Origin: Helicobacter_D sp964464895
Lineage (GTDB): Bacteria; Campylobacterota; Campylobacteria; Campylobacterales; Helicobacteraceae
DNA: 64,000 nucleotides
NCBI GenBank assembly: GCA_964464895.1
Contig: CAYXGY010000006.1
Span: 1-64,000 of the forward strand
Reading direction: 5' to 3'
Shown one piece after another: positions 7,993 to 16,458 of the stretch; position 1 is the stretch's first letter, and every line of letters begins with the position of its first letter. Both the position numbers and the translations under genes were made by a program. The notes under the pieces are model-generated. The model saw only the letters and a program-made list of their open reading frames with translations, had not been told where the DNA came from and searched no databases.

Positions 7993-8535
7993 CTATTGAA
8001 TCACGCCACAAACCATTCTAGCACCGCCACCACCAAGTGCTGCTGGAGTATCGTGATGATTATCTCCTCCTACATGAATCATTAAGGAATGGTTTTTTAA
8101 CTCTGCTAGAGTTTTGACTTTTGGAGACAAAACAGGATTGTTTGCATTGCCTTTTTCATCAACATAGAGCGCGGGTAAATCTCCAATGTGTCCTGTATCA
8201 CTCCAAGGGTAAGAATGAGTGTTTGTTTTGTATTTGTCCCAATGTCCGCCCGCTTTCATTCCTAAGCCTTTATCGGTTGCACCACAATCGGGGTTTTCGT
8301 GGATATGGAATCCATGCAAACCACTTGCGATTCCTTGCAGATTAGGATAGAACGCTACGCCATATTTTGTTTCCACTGCTACCACTTCACCTACGTTTTT
8401 TGTGCCTTCTTGTGAGAGCGCATTCATAGGAATTACCAAATGATTTTTTTCGCTTTTTGGATTATAAATATCCGCGCTTAAAGCCATGCTTGCGACTAAT
8501 CCAATACCTAATGTGCCTACTAAAAGTTTTTTCAT
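7993..8535 (-). CDS. sodC: periplasmic Cu/Zn superoxide dismutase
   Basis: SodC converts superoxide to hydrogen peroxide and oxygen in the periplasm. The 180 residues begin with a signal peptide (MKKLLVGTLGIGLVASMALSA). The mature part has the Cu/Zn ligand motif GFHIHENPDC, the Zn-loop GGHWDKYKT, the Cu-ligand region MIHVGGDNHHD, and a final GGGGARMVCGVI with the conserved disulfide Cys and active-site Arg. It is monocistronic. A minus-strand TATAAT at 8589-8584 places the start of transcription about 42 bases before the ATG. Confidence 0.95.
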   Translation of the reverse strand: MKKLLVGTLGIGLVASMALSADIYNPKSEKNHLVIPMNALSQEGTKNVGEVVAVETKYGVAFYPNLQGIASGLHGFHIHENPDCGATDKGLGMKAGGHWDKYKTNTHSYPWSDTGHIGDLPALYVDEKGNANNPVLSPKVKTLAELKNHSLMIHVGGDNHHDTPAALGGGGARMVCGVIQ

Positions 8536-8667
8536 TATCTTTCCTTTATTGTTAATTTATGCTATTTGTGTAATAGCGTTCAAATTATAATCAAGGTTAA
8601 GTTTAAAGTTGCTTTAGAAGCATTTGAATTTTATGGTTCAATTAAATCTTGCTTTATTCAAAGAGGA

Positions 8668-9258
8668 TTAAATCGCATTTTCTCCATTTTGTGGAATCGT
8701 ATTAGTAGGAGTTTGTTGCGATTCTTTCTCTTCTTCAAAAGGTGGTCCTTTTTGTAATAATTGTGTGAGTGTCGCGGCTTTTTGTGGTGTCATTTTAGCA
8801 AGAATTTTGCTCATCACTTTGGTATCAAGAGCAAATAAAATTTCGGCAGCCTCCGCATCTGGCAAGGTTTCTAAGATTGCGGCAGATTTAGAATCTTTCA
8901 TACCCGCATAGGTTTCTCCCACTTTGCTTTGTGTTGCCCCACGAATCTGCTTTAAGACTTCCTCGTTACGTTTTAGTAGACGTGTAATCTTTGCCTCTCT
9001 TTCTTCCATTTCTTTTTGCGCATTATTTAAGGCAATTTCACGTTTTTTTAAATCCGCTTCTTTTTGGTCTAAGACATTTTGAGTTGCACTTTGCAGGGCT
9101 TGTAAGGCTTGTTGTTGTTCATCAATCCTTTCAATTTCTTGAAGAATCTCTGCCTTGCGTTGTTCAAAAATGATATTGCAATCAATTACCCCACGTTTTT
9201 CAGTTGCTCCTATGGGCAACATTCCCAAGATTAAAATGTATAGAATCCATTGTTTCAT
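8668..9258 (-). CDS. MotE-like periplasmic chaperone with MgtE-N-type domain
   Basis: A 196-residue exported protein: a signal sequence or membrane anchor at about 1-18, then a long coiled coil (about 30-125, rich in Glu, Gln and Lys), and a C-terminal MgtE_N-like helical repeat (about 130-168; SAAILETLPDAEAAEILFALD). This plan matches the MotE/PDP family that stabilises the flagellar stator protein MotB. It overlaps the upstream fliJ-like gene by 4 bases and follows purA in the set purA-fliJ-motE-like, an order I recall from H. pylori and C. jejuni. A flagellar role is likely but inferred from family and context. Confidence 0.75.
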   Translation of the reverse strand: MKQWILYILILGMLPIGATEKRGVIDCNIIFEQRKAEILQEIERIDEQQQALQALQSATQNVLDQKEADLKKREIALNNAQKEMEEREAKITRLLKRNEEVLKQIRGATQSKVGETYAGMKDSKSAAILETLPDAEAAEILFALDTKVMSKILAKMTPQKAATLTQLLQKGPPFEEEKESQQTPTNTIPQNGENAI

Positions 9259-9680
9259 TGTTGTTCCTTATGGTTTGCATAAAGCATAACAGAGATTTCA
9301 TCTAAATCTTTAGTTTCTTGTTTTTTTGCCTGCTCAATCATCTTTTTTACCTCTAAATCATCTAAGTATTTTGCTTTTTCAAATTCAATATTTTGCACTC
9401 TAAAATATTCTTGCAATTCTTGCTTTTTATGTTTTAATTGAGCCAATTCCTGCATTTTAAAGTCAATGGTTTGACGAAATTCGTCTTTGTGGTGTGCAAA
9501 AGTCAAAAAGGTTTGATAGATTCCACTTTTTGGCTCTTGAAGCATTGCAAATTCGCGCACAAGTGCGTCAATTTCACTTTGTTTCGCACTAATGGCTTGT
9601 GCGTTTTTTTGTAGCATTATTTCAGCCTCATCTACTTTTTTTTTGCGCAATAAAACAAGTTGCGTGAATTTTGTTTTCAT
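9255..9680 (-). CDS. fliJ: FliJ-family flagellar export protein
   Basis: A 141-residue protein predicted to be almost entirely coiled coil, as in FliJ, the stalk protein of the flagellar export ATPase FliI. The start MKTKFTQLVLLRKKKVDEAE matches the usual FliJ N-terminus, with basic heptads followed by Glu-rich helices. Sequence conservation in the family is low, so the call also rests on position: directly after purA and overlapping the MotE-like gene by ATGA, as I recall for HP0256 in H. pylori. Confidence 0.75.
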   Translation of the reverse strand: MKTKFTQLVLLRKKKVDEAEIMLQKNAQAISAKQSEIDALVREFAMLQEPKSGIYQTFLTFAHHKDEFRQTIDFKMQELAQLKHKKQELQEYFRVQNIEFEKAKYLDDLEVKKMIEQAKKQETKDLDEISVMLYANHKEQQ

Positions 9681-9695
9681 TCATTTTCCAAAAGT

Positions 9696-10952
9696 CTATC
9701 TGAAAATCGTATCATTCCTATCCGGGCTTGTAGAAATCATTTTGATTTTTACCCCAATGAACTTTTCTAATGCTAAGATATAGTCCTTTGCATTTTGTGG
9801 TAGTTTATCAAATTCCTTTATACAAGCGGTTTTATCCCACCCTTTAAAAGTTTGATAAATAGGCTTGATATGCGTTAAACTGCTTGGAAACTCCTCTAAA
9901 CGTTCACCCTTTTCATTTTCGTATGCAATGCAGACTTTGATTTCTTCAAAACCATCTAGGACATCTAATTTCATCATTGCCAATGCACTTGCTCCATTGA
10001 GACGGCAAGCATATTTTACAGCCATTGCGTCTAGCCAGCCACAACGTCTAGCACGTCCCGTTGTTACACCAAACTCACTACCTTTGTTGCGTAGATTTTC
10101 ACCGATGATGCCTGTATCTTCTGTTGGGAATGGACCATTGCCTACGCGTGTGCAATAAGCCTTGATGATGCCAATCACTTCTCCTAGCTCACGCGGTGCG
10201 ATTCCTGTTCCACTGCACGCACCAGCGGAGATTGTAGTAGAGCTTGTAACAAAAGGATAAGTGCCAAAGTCAATATCCAACATACTTCCTTGTGCGCCCT
10301 CACATAGAATCTTTTCGCCTTTATCCATTGCCTGCCAAAGCATATTGGTAGTATTTGCCAAGAAAGGCAAAAGTGCCTTTGCGTAAGATTCTAATTCTCT
10401 TTCAAGACTTTCTAATGTTGGAATCTCTGTTTTAAATCCTCTGCTTGTAAGTTCCTCAAGCTTTTCTAGCACCTTTTTGGCAAGAGTTTTTGTGTCTTTT
10501 AATTCTTCAATGCGAATCCCTTTGCGTGAAACTTTATCAGTATAAGTCGGTCCAATTCCTTTGCAAGTCGTGCCAATGGCTTGTTTGGCTTGTTGTTCGC
10601 TTAACTTATCTAGCATTTCGTGATAAGGCAAAATCAAGTGCGCCTTTGTGCTGATAAATAATCTCCCTTGTAGTCCGCCATACATTTCTTTGAATTGTTC
10701 CATTTCTTCAATGAGTGCGTTAGGGCTAATGACTACTCCATTGCCAATGATATTTTTGCATTGGGGATACAAAACCCCAGAAGGAATCAAGTGTAGGGCA
10801 TATTTTTTGCCATCTACCACGATAGTGTGTCCCGCGTTATGTCCGCCTTGATAGCGCACAACATAGTCATAATTGCGAGCAAGTAAATCTACCATTTTTC
10901 CTTTGCCCTCATCGCCCCATTGAATCCCAACAATTAAATCCGCTTTACTCAT
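9696..10952 (-). CDS. purA: adenylosuccinate synthetase
   Basis: PurA makes adenylosuccinate from IMP, aspartate and GTP, the first committed step to AMP. The 418 residues carry the GTP-binding WGDEGKGK near 13-20, the IMP-site GGHNAGHT, the family signature GTTCKGIGPTYTDK, and TTGRARRCGWLD near 300. I chose the ATG at 10952 because AAGGAG lies 5 bases upstream. The longer reading (a GTG at 10958) would put the start inside that ribosome site and overlap the hisZ stop. It follows hisZ and precedes fliJ. Confidence 0.95.
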   Translation of the reverse strand: MSKADLIVGIQWGDEGKGKMVDLLARNYDYVVRYQGGHNAGHTIVVDGKKYALHLIPSGVLYPQCKNIIGNGVVISPNALIEEMEQFKEMYGGLQGRLFISTKAHLILPYHEMLDKLSEQQAKQAIGTTCKGIGPTYTDKVSRKGIRIEELKDTKTLAKKVLEKLEELTSRGFKTEIPTLESLERELESYAKALLPFLANTTNMLWQAMDKGEKILCEGAQGSMLDIDFGTYPFVTSSTTISAGACSGTGIAPRELGEVIGIIKAYCTRVGNGPFPTEDTGIIGENLRNKGSEFGVTTGRARRCGWLDAMAVKYACRLNGASALAMMKLDVLDGFEEIKVCIAYENEKGERLEEFPSSLTHIKPIYQTFKGWDKTACIKEFDKLPQNAKDYILALEKFIGVKIKMISTSPDRNDTIFR

Positions 10953-10954
10953 TA

Positions 10955-11839
10955 TCACTCCTTAATGTATTGCATTAGATTATCCGTATAGATTCCAAAT
11001 CCGCACGCATTTTGCTCCAGAATTTCATATTCTCCACCCAAAATTAATGTAACATTTTCTGTAAAGAATCTAAAATACAAGCCCTTATAATAGCTCATTG
11101 GTGCATAATATAATGGTGAGACAATACAATGTGCATAATGGAAATTGACTGCCAAATGATAAAGATGTTCCAACTCTTCTTTAAGAATATTTGGCAATTC
11201 GTGTTTAAAATCTTGCAAAAATTTTTCTAAGGATTCTTTATTATACACTTGTAAAAGCCCTGCCATTAAGGGATTTGCACATTCTATTACCCCTACATCA
11301 ATTTTTTCAAAGGCAACGAGAGGAATCCCAAAAATTTCTGCACAAATTTGCGGAATCTTAACATTTGCTAATTGTAAGAAAGCCTTTTGAGAATCGGAAT
11401 CTGATAATTTTGTAAGATTTGTGATTCCATTTAAAATTTGCAAAGAAATTTCAAGAAAAGGCAAAATATTGCAATCTTCTAAATTTTCTACACCGATTTG
11501 ATGCACTTCTGTCGTAGGATAAATAAAAATTGGTTGGATATAAAACCAACGTTTGCCAATAGCAGCTTCCCGCAAATGCGGAGCAAGTAGGCGAATCGTA
11601 TCAATCGTAGAATCGTTGCGCAAAGCAATTTGATGATTGTATTGATTGTTTGTCCGCACCACTTCACGACTTTGCATATCTCTTTGGTGGGCTAAATAGG
11701 CAAAAGTCGGTGTTACAATCTCTTCATAGCCCTTTTGATACAGAATCGCACTTGCAAGATTCTCTAATTCTCGTTTAGCTTTAGCGTTTTTGCCAAAATA
11801 GAGTTTGCAACCCTGTGGTATTTCATGGCTTAAAATCAC
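10955..11839 (-). CDS. hisZ: HisZ-like ATP phosphoribosyltransferase regulatory subunit
   Basis: A 294-residue paralogue of the class II aminoacyl-tRNA synthetase catalytic core. It shows motif-1/2-like stretches (YEEIVTPTFAYLAH; ALRNDSTIDTIRLLA; KRWFYIQPIF) but no anticodon-binding domain. Such proteins act as HisZ, the regulatory partner of short-form HisG in histidine synthesis, and lack synthetase activity. No hisG is in the window. Its stop precedes the purA start by 2 bases, so the two are co-transcribed. The name is the usual annotation in this group; no direct functional evidence is visible. Confidence 0.75.
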   Translation of the reverse strand: MILSHEIPQGCKLYFGKNAKAKRELENLASAILYQKGYEEIVTPTFAYLAHQRDMQSREVVRTNNQYNHQIALRNDSTIDTIRLLAPHLREAAIGKRWFYIQPIFIYPTTEVHQIGVENLEDCNILPFLEISLQILNGITNLTKLSDSDSQKAFLQLANVKIPQICAEIFGIPLVAFEKIDVGVIECANPLMAGLLQVYNKESLEKFLQDFKHELPNILKEELEHLYHLAVNFHYAHCIVSPLYYAPMSYYKGLYFRFFTENVTLILGGEYEILEQNACGFGIYTDNLMQYIKE

Positions 11840-11963
11840 AAAATATCCTTATAAAAATCTCTAAAAGGCACATTGTAACATATTTTATCAGAAACTTTTA
11901 TTTTTTAGTTTGTTTTAAGTGATTTTATTGTGCAAAATTTAAGATTATTTGTGCAGATTTTGC

Positions 11964-11969
11964 TATAAT
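11964..11969 (+). promoter_or_regulatory. -10 element upstream of the Q/N-rich protein gene
   Basis: TGCTATAAT, an extended -10, ends 26 bases before the chosen ATG at 11996. It lies between the divergent hisZ and this gene. Confidence 0.55.
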
Positions 11970-11995
11970 TATAAATAAAATATAAGGAGATGGTG

Positions 11996-12487
11996 ATGGC
12001 ATTTAAGATTAATACACAAGCTTATCCTATGCGCTATCCACAAGTGAAACCAAGTGTGCCTGTAACCAAGCCTAATGTAGAGACTCCAATAAAAAACACA
12101 ATCAAAACGGGGAATGCCACAACGACACCGCAAGTAAAATATCCTTCACACAACTTATTAAGCAAATATAATTCTGCTGGGTCTTATTATAATTCTCAAA
12201 GTGCGCTCAATCACCAATTGGGAATCAATAACAATAACACAAATTATAATGATGATGAAGGCAAACAAGCCTTAATACAAAATTTACAGCAACAGAGTAA
12301 TGCCTTTAATTATGGAATCTCTAATAATGGAGATTCTACTTTGGGGTGGAGTGATGTACTCGGGCAGTATTTAGGGTTAGATGATATTGCTTTACAAAAA
12401 AAGCTACAAGAACAGCAAGCAGAACAAGCTCAAAATGATTTTTTAAACGAACTTTTATGGAATCTTAAAAAGAATCTAACTCTATAA
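11996..12487 (+). CDS. unknown low-complexity Gln/Asn-rich protein
   Basis: A 163-residue protein I do not recognise. It has no signal peptide or membrane segment. The first 60 residues are rich in Pro, Thr, Lys and Val. The middle is Asn/Tyr/Ser/Gln-rich (about 60-115, including a run NNNNTNYN), and the end is a short amphipathic helix rich in Gln and Leu. Such composition suggests a disordered protein with a C-terminal interaction helix. I chose the second ATG (11996) because AAGGAG at 11984-11989 is 6 bases away. The first ATG at 11990 abuts the ribosome site. It has its own promoter. Function unknown. Confidence 0.7.
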   Translation: MAFKINTQAYPMRYPQVKPSVPVTKPNVETPIKNTIKTGNATTTPQVKYPSHNLLSKYNSAGSYYNSQSALNHQLGINNNNTNYNDDEGKQALIQNLQQQSNAFNYGISNNGDSTLGWSDVLGQYLGLDDIALQKKLQEQQAEQAQNDFLNELLWNLKKNLTL

Positions 12488-12558
12488 TTTGCATTTATCT
12501 ATCTTTTTTATCTTACTATCTTAAATCATAGTATCAATTTGCTTTTACCTTTAAATGT

Positions 12559-12564
12559 TATAAT
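12559..12564 (+). promoter_or_regulatory. -10 element of the hom promoter
   Basis: TATAAT, 29 bases before the hom ATG, in the context TGTTATAATTGG. Confidence 0.55.
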
Positions 12565-12593
12565 TGGACTTCAAAATTTGCGTAAGGATAAGT

Positions 12594-13862
12594 ATGAAAC
12601 AACTGACATTGGGAATTATTGGATTGGGCACGGTGGGTAGTAGCGTTGCAAAAATTTTGAAAAATAATCAAGCGTTAATTGCTGCACGCGCGGGTTATAC
12701 GATTCGCATTAAGCAAGGTGTCGTCAAAGACTTATCTAAAAGCCGCCAAGTATTTGATTTTCCTATTACAAATGATGTGGATTCTATCCTAGAGGACCCA
12801 GAAATTGATATTGTTGTAGAATTAACAGGTGGTGTAGATGTGCCCTTTGAGATTGCAAAAAAAGCCTTGCGTAATTCTAAAGCATTTGTAACCGCTAATA
12901 AAGCAATGCTTGCTTATCATCGCTATGAATTGCAAAAAATTGCTGGGGATTTGCCCATTGGTTTTGAAGCAAGCGTTGCAGGTGGAATCCCAATTATTAA
13001 GGCGTTGCGTGATGGATTGGGGGCAAATCATATTTTAAATATTTGTGGAATCATTAATGGCACTTGTAATTTTATTTTAACTAAGATGAAAGAGCAGGGG
13101 GTAGAATATCAAGAGGTTCTACAAGAAGCTCAAGAATTAGGTTATGCTGAAGCTGACCCTACATTTGATGTGGGTGGGTTTGATGCAGCGCATAAATTAT
13201 TGATTTTGGCGAGTATTGCTTATGGGATTGATGCGAAGCCAGAAGATGTTTTGATTGAGGGCATTACGGAGATTACACAAGAGGATATTGCCTTTGCCAA
13301 AGAGTTTGGTTATCATTTAAAACTGCTTGGAATCGCGAAAAAAGACGGAGAAGAAATAGAGCTACGCGTACATCCTACATTACTGCCAAAAGAAGCGATG
13401 ATTGGCAAGGTAGATGGCGTAATGAATGCGATTAGTGTCGTGGGTGATTGCGTGGGTGAGACGCTTTATTATGGTGCAGGAGCAGGTGGAAATGCAACTG
13501 CAAGTGCGGTGATTTCGGATATTATTGAGATTGCGCGCACCAAAAGTTCTCCTATGCTTGGATTCAAAACACCAAGTGATAAGTTGCGCTTAAAACCACT
13601 AGACAAAATCATTAGTGCGTATTATTTGCGCATTTTAGTGCTTGATAAACCCGGAGTCTTGGCAAAAATCGCAACAATTTTTGGTGAAGTAGGAATCTCT
13701 ATCGATACTTTTTTACAACGTAAGGCAAAGGATAAAAATCATTCTACTTTGTTGCTTTCTACGCATTCTTGTAGTGAAGCAGAAATCAAAGTCGCTTTAA
13801 AGCGAATTGGTGCTTTAGATGTTGTGCATGCGATTCCGGTTATGATTCGGATTGAAAAGTGA
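12594..13862 (+). CDS. hom: homoserine dehydrogenase
   Basis: Hom reduces aspartate semialdehyde to homoserine, the branch point to threonine and methionine. The 422 residues have the N-terminal Rossmann motif GIIGLGTVGSSV, the family signatures VTANKAMLA and ASVAGGIPII, the catalytic-domain YAEADPTFDVGGFDAAHK, and a C-terminal ACT domain (about 345-420) for amino-acid feedback. I chose the ATG at 12594, just after AAGGATAAG. An in-frame TTG 30 bases upstream overlaps the -10 element and is rejected. yraN follows after 47 bases. Confidence 0.95.
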   Translation: MKQLTLGIIGLGTVGSSVAKILKNNQALIAARAGYTIRIKQGVVKDLSKSRQVFDFPITNDVDSILEDPEIDIVVELTGGVDVPFEIAKKALRNSKAFVTANKAMLAYHRYELQKIAGDLPIGFEASVAGGIPIIKALRDGLGANHILNICGIINGTCNFILTKMKEQGVEYQEVLQEAQELGYAEADPTFDVGGFDAAHKLLILASIAYGIDAKPEDVLIEGITEITQEDIAFAKEFGYHLKLLGIAKKDGEEIELRVHPTLLPKEAMIGKVDGVMNAISVVGDCVGETLYYGAGAGGNATASAVISDIIEIARTKSSPMLGFKTPSDKLRLKPLDKIISAYYLRILVLDKPGVLAKIATIFGEVGISIDTFLQRKAKDKNHSTLLLSTHSCSEAEIKVALKRIGALDVVHAIPVMIRIEK

Positions 13863-13909
13863 TTTTAGATTTGATTAAAACCTTTTAAATTGAGACTTTA
13901 AGAGTTTTT

Positions 13910-14281
13910 ATGCGAGATTTTAAAGAATCTTTTAACACGACACAGAAAGGCAAGGAAGCCGAGAATTTTGCGTGCAAGTTTCTGATAGAGCAAGGTTTTG
14001 CCATATTGGAGAGAAATTTCCATACGCGTTTTGGTGAGTTGGATATTGTGGCTAAAAAGAATGGAATCCTACATTTTGTTGAGGTTAAAAGTGGCGTAGG
14101 ATTTGAGCCTATCTATAATCTCACTCCTGCAAAATTAGAAAAACTTACCAAAACCTTGAATGTTTATTTGAATCAACAGCGCATTCAAATTCCCTACTGC
14201 CTTAGTGCATTGATTTTATTCAAGCAAGCTATGAATGATGATTTTTGCGTGCGTTGGCTAGAGAATTTAACAATATTTTAG
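13910..14281 (+). CDS. YraN/UPF0102 family endonuclease-like protein
   Basis: A 123-residue protein of the UPF0102 family, which has a PD-(D/E)XK nuclease fold. The active-site pattern is visible as GELDIVAKKNGILHFVEVKS, with the Glu-Asp pair, then the E-V-K triad. Family members resemble Holliday-junction resolvases, but cellular function is unsettled. It lies 47 bases after hom; I recall the hom-yraN pair from other Campylobacterota. Confidence 0.85.
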   Translation: MRDFKESFNTTQKGKEAENFACKFLIEQGFAILERNFHTRFGELDIVAKKNGILHFVEVKSGVGFEPIYNLTPAKLEKLTKTLNVYLNQQRIQIPYCLSALILFKQAMNDDFCVRWLENLTIF

Positions 14282-14654
14282 CTTCCCCCTCTTGCCCCCA
14301 TACTAATTATTTTTTAGAATAAATGAAAATATTAAAGTTTTGGTGCAATAGAATATGCTCCAAAAAATTAAGATAGACATTTTCTCTAGGTTTGGAAATA
14401 CTATCAAGAGTTTCTTAGTCTTATGGCTTTTTGCAATGACGAAAGCTAAATTGCAATAATGAATAAGATTTTATCAATGTAGAATCTTGCATAGATAAAA
14501 CAATATATCCTTTTTAAAAGGAAATAAAATGCAAAAATGCCCAAAAATATTATCAAAATTATTGCTAAAAATTAGGAATGTTTAGTATAATCTCGGCTTC
14601 CAAAATATACATCTGCAATCTGAATGCTAGATGAGTTCTTTGAAGGAAAAATAA
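14282..14654. other. 373-base spacer before the ribosomal cluster
   Basis: No gene is supported. The spacer holds the S10-operon promoter (separate entry). An 18-codon ORF at 14529-14585 (starts MQKCPKILSKLLLKIRNV) follows AAAAGGA, but that ribosome site sits inside a palindrome (TCCTTTTTAAAAGGA). A stretch near 14434-14456 has TTGCAA repeated around a GACGAAAGC core and could be a decayed copy of a dispersed repeat. Confidence 0.5.
14586..14591 (+). promoter_or_regulatory. -10 element of the S10-spc ribosomal operon
   Basis: TATAAT in TTTAGTATAATCTCGG. Transcription would begin near 14598, leaving a leader of about 57 bases before rpsJ. It is the only strong promoter-like element before the cluster. 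Confidence 0.65.
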
Positions 14655-14966
14655 ATGGAAAAAATTAGACTTAAGTTAAAAGCATATGATCATCGCGTTC
14701 TTGATAGATCGGTTATTTCAATCGTGGAAGCCGTGAAAAGAACAGGTGCAGAGATTCGTGGTCCTATTCCGCTTCCGACCAAAAAGAGACGTTATACTGT
14801 CTTAAAATCTCCCCATATCAATAAAGATTCAAGAGAGCAATTTGAAATCAGAGTGCATACAAGAATCATTGATATTGTTTCGGCAACTCCAGAGACTGTG
14901 GATAGCCTAACAAAATTAGATATGGCACCAGAAGTGGATGTAGAAGTCCGTTCAATGGGTAAATAA
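14655..14966 (+). CDS. rpsJ: 30S ribosomal protein S10
   Basis: S10 (103 residues) of the small-subunit head. The family core RGPIPLPTKKRRYTVLKSPHINKDSREQFE is seen at about 36-65 (only key parts matter: PLPTK, SPH, REQFE). It is the first gene of the ribosomal super-cluster, 9 bases before rplC. In other bacteria S10 also acts as the antitermination factor NusE. Confidence 0.98.
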   Translation: MEKIRLKLKAYDHRVLDRSVISIVEAVKRTGAEIRGPIPLPTKKRRYTVLKSPHINKDSREQFEIRVHTRIIDIVSATPETVDSLTKLDMAPEVDVEVRSMGK

Positions 14967-14975
14967 GGGGTATAA

Positions 14976-15554
14976 ATGGAATTTTTAGTAGAAAAAATTG
15001 GAATGAGCAGAACCGTTGCCAAGCCAAGCATTCCTGTAACCTTGCTAAAAGTCAAATCTGCAAAGATTTGTGAAGTTTTAGAAAGTGGTAGAGCACTCGT
15101 CGCTTATCATCAAGGCAAAAGCGTCAATAAATCTATTGCAGGACAGCAAAAGAAATATAATCTTGGTAAAGAATATAATAAGTTTGCGACACTTGAAGTA
15201 AGTAATGCAGTAGCAGGTGATTTGGATTTATCTGTTTTAGAAAGTGCAAAAAGAGCCAAAGTTTCTTTTAATACAAAAGGACGCGGTTTTAGTGGTGTAA
15301 TGAAACGATGGAATTTTCAAGGTGGTCCGGGTGCGCACGGTAGTAGATTCCATAGAGCTCCGGGTTCTATTGGGAATCGTGAGTGGCCAGGACGAGTTCA
15401 ACCGGGTAAGAAAATGTCGGGACATTATGGCAATGAAAAAGTAACAGTGCAAAATGAAATTATCTCTTTTGATAAAGAACATAATGTGCTTGTTTTGAAA
15501 GGTTCAGTGCCGGGGTTTAACGGAGCATTCGGCAAGTTAAAGGTTGTGAAATGA
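14976..15554 (+). CDS. rplC: 50S ribosomal protein L3
   Basis: L3 (192 residues) binds near the 3' end of 23S rRNA and is needed early in 50S assembly. The family signature is FSGVMKRWNFQGGPGAHGS with GKKMSGHYG downstream. The stop overlaps the rplD start by ATGA, giving coupled translation. Confidence 0.98.
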   Translation: MEFLVEKIGMSRTVAKPSIPVTLLKVKSAKICEVLESGRALVAYHQGKSVNKSIAGQQKKYNLGKEYNKFATLEVSNAVAGDLDLSVLESAKRAKVSFNTKGRGFSGVMKRWNFQGGPGAHGSRFHRAPGSIGNREWPGRVQPGKKMSGHYGNEKVTVQNEIISFDKEHNVLVLKGSVPGFNGAFGKLKVVK

Positions 15555-16165
15555 GTAAAGCAATTATTTTAGATAAAGATTTAAAAAAAGCGGGTGAAGC
15601 ACAATTACCAGAACGTTATAAAGACATCAATTCGCATAATCTTTACCTATATATTAAATCATTTTTGGCGTCATTGCGTGCTAATAATGCAATGGCAAAA
15701 ACACGTGGTAAGGTTAGCGGTGGTGGCAAAAAGCCATGGAGTCAAAAAGGTGGTGGTAGAGCAAGAGCAGGAAGCATTACTTCACCGGTTTTTGTAGGCG
15801 GTGGTGTTTCACACGGACCAAGCAACAATAGAAACTACAATTTGAAAGTGAATAAAAAACAAAAGAAACTCGCATTGCAATATGCCTTGTTGGAAAAAGC
15901 AAATGCGAATAGCTTGTTTGTTGTGGATAAGATTCAAGTAGAGAGTGGCAAAACCAAAAATGCTTGTGCATTATTTAAAGCATTGAATCAAAGAAATACA
16001 CTTTTTGTCGCTGACTTATTTGACGAAAAAACATTTTTAGCATTTAGAAACATTAAAGATTGTTATTTGATTGATGGTGCTGAATTAAATGCTTATTTGG
16101 TAGCAACATTTAGGTCTGTAGTGATTGAAAAATCGCTTTTTGAATCTATCACTAAAGAGGGTTGA
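15551..16165 (+). CDS. rplD: 50S ribosomal protein L4
   Basis: L4 (204 residues) has a globular domain plus the extended loop lining the exit tunnel, seen here as KTRGKVSGGGKKPWSQKGGG followed by RARAGS. In enteric bacteria L4 represses the S10 operon; nothing in the short leader here shows that. It overlaps rplC by 4 bases and is followed at once by rplW. Confidence 0.98.
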   Translation: MSKAIILDKDLKKAGEAQLPERYKDINSHNLYLYIKSFLASLRANNAMAKTRGKVSGGGKKPWSQKGGGRARAGSITSPVFVGGGVSHGPSNNRNYNLKVNKKQKKLALQYALLEKANANSLFVVDKIQVESGKTKNACALFKALNQRNTLFVADLFDEKTFLAFRNIKDCYLIDGAELNAYLVATFRSVVIEKSLFESITKEG

Positions 16166-16166
16166 G

Positions 16167-16448
16167 ATGGCAAGTATTACAGATATTAAATCCATTATGT
16201 ATACAGAGAAGTCTTTAAAACTCCAAGAACAGAGCGTTCTTGTGGTGCAAACTTCTCCTAAATTGAGTAAAACACAATTAAAGGAAGTGTTTAAAGAATA
16301 CTTTGGTGTAACGCCTTTGTCTATTAATTCTTTGAGACAAGAAGGAAAAGTTAAGCGATTCCGTGGCGTTATCGGTAAAAGAAACGACTTCAAGAAGTTT
16401 TATGTCAAACTTCCAGAGGGCGCAAAAATTGAATCATTGGCAGTATAA
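16167..16448 (+). CDS. rplW: 50S ribosomal protein L23
   Basis: L23 (93 residues) sits at the tunnel exit and docks trigger factor and SRP. MASITDIKSIMYTEKS is a standard N-terminus. I chose the ATG at 16167, with AAAGAGG 6 bases upstream and 1 base after the rplD stop. A longer in-frame start at 16125 lies inside rplD. Confidence 0.97.
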   Translation: MASITDIKSIMYTEKSLKLQEQSVLVVQTSPKLSKTQLKEVFKEYFGVTPLSINSLRQEGKVKRFRGVIGKRNDFKKFYVKLPEGAKIESLAV

Positions 16449-16458
16449 GGAGTAAAAA

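Noticed and set aside
14529..14585. 18-codon cationic ORF before rpsJ with an AAAAGGA site, considered as a second small toxin
   Set aside because: The ribosome site is in a palindrome and there is no opposing promoter. The ORF end runs up to the rpsJ promoter. There is none of the long-range complementarity seen at 1186-1396.
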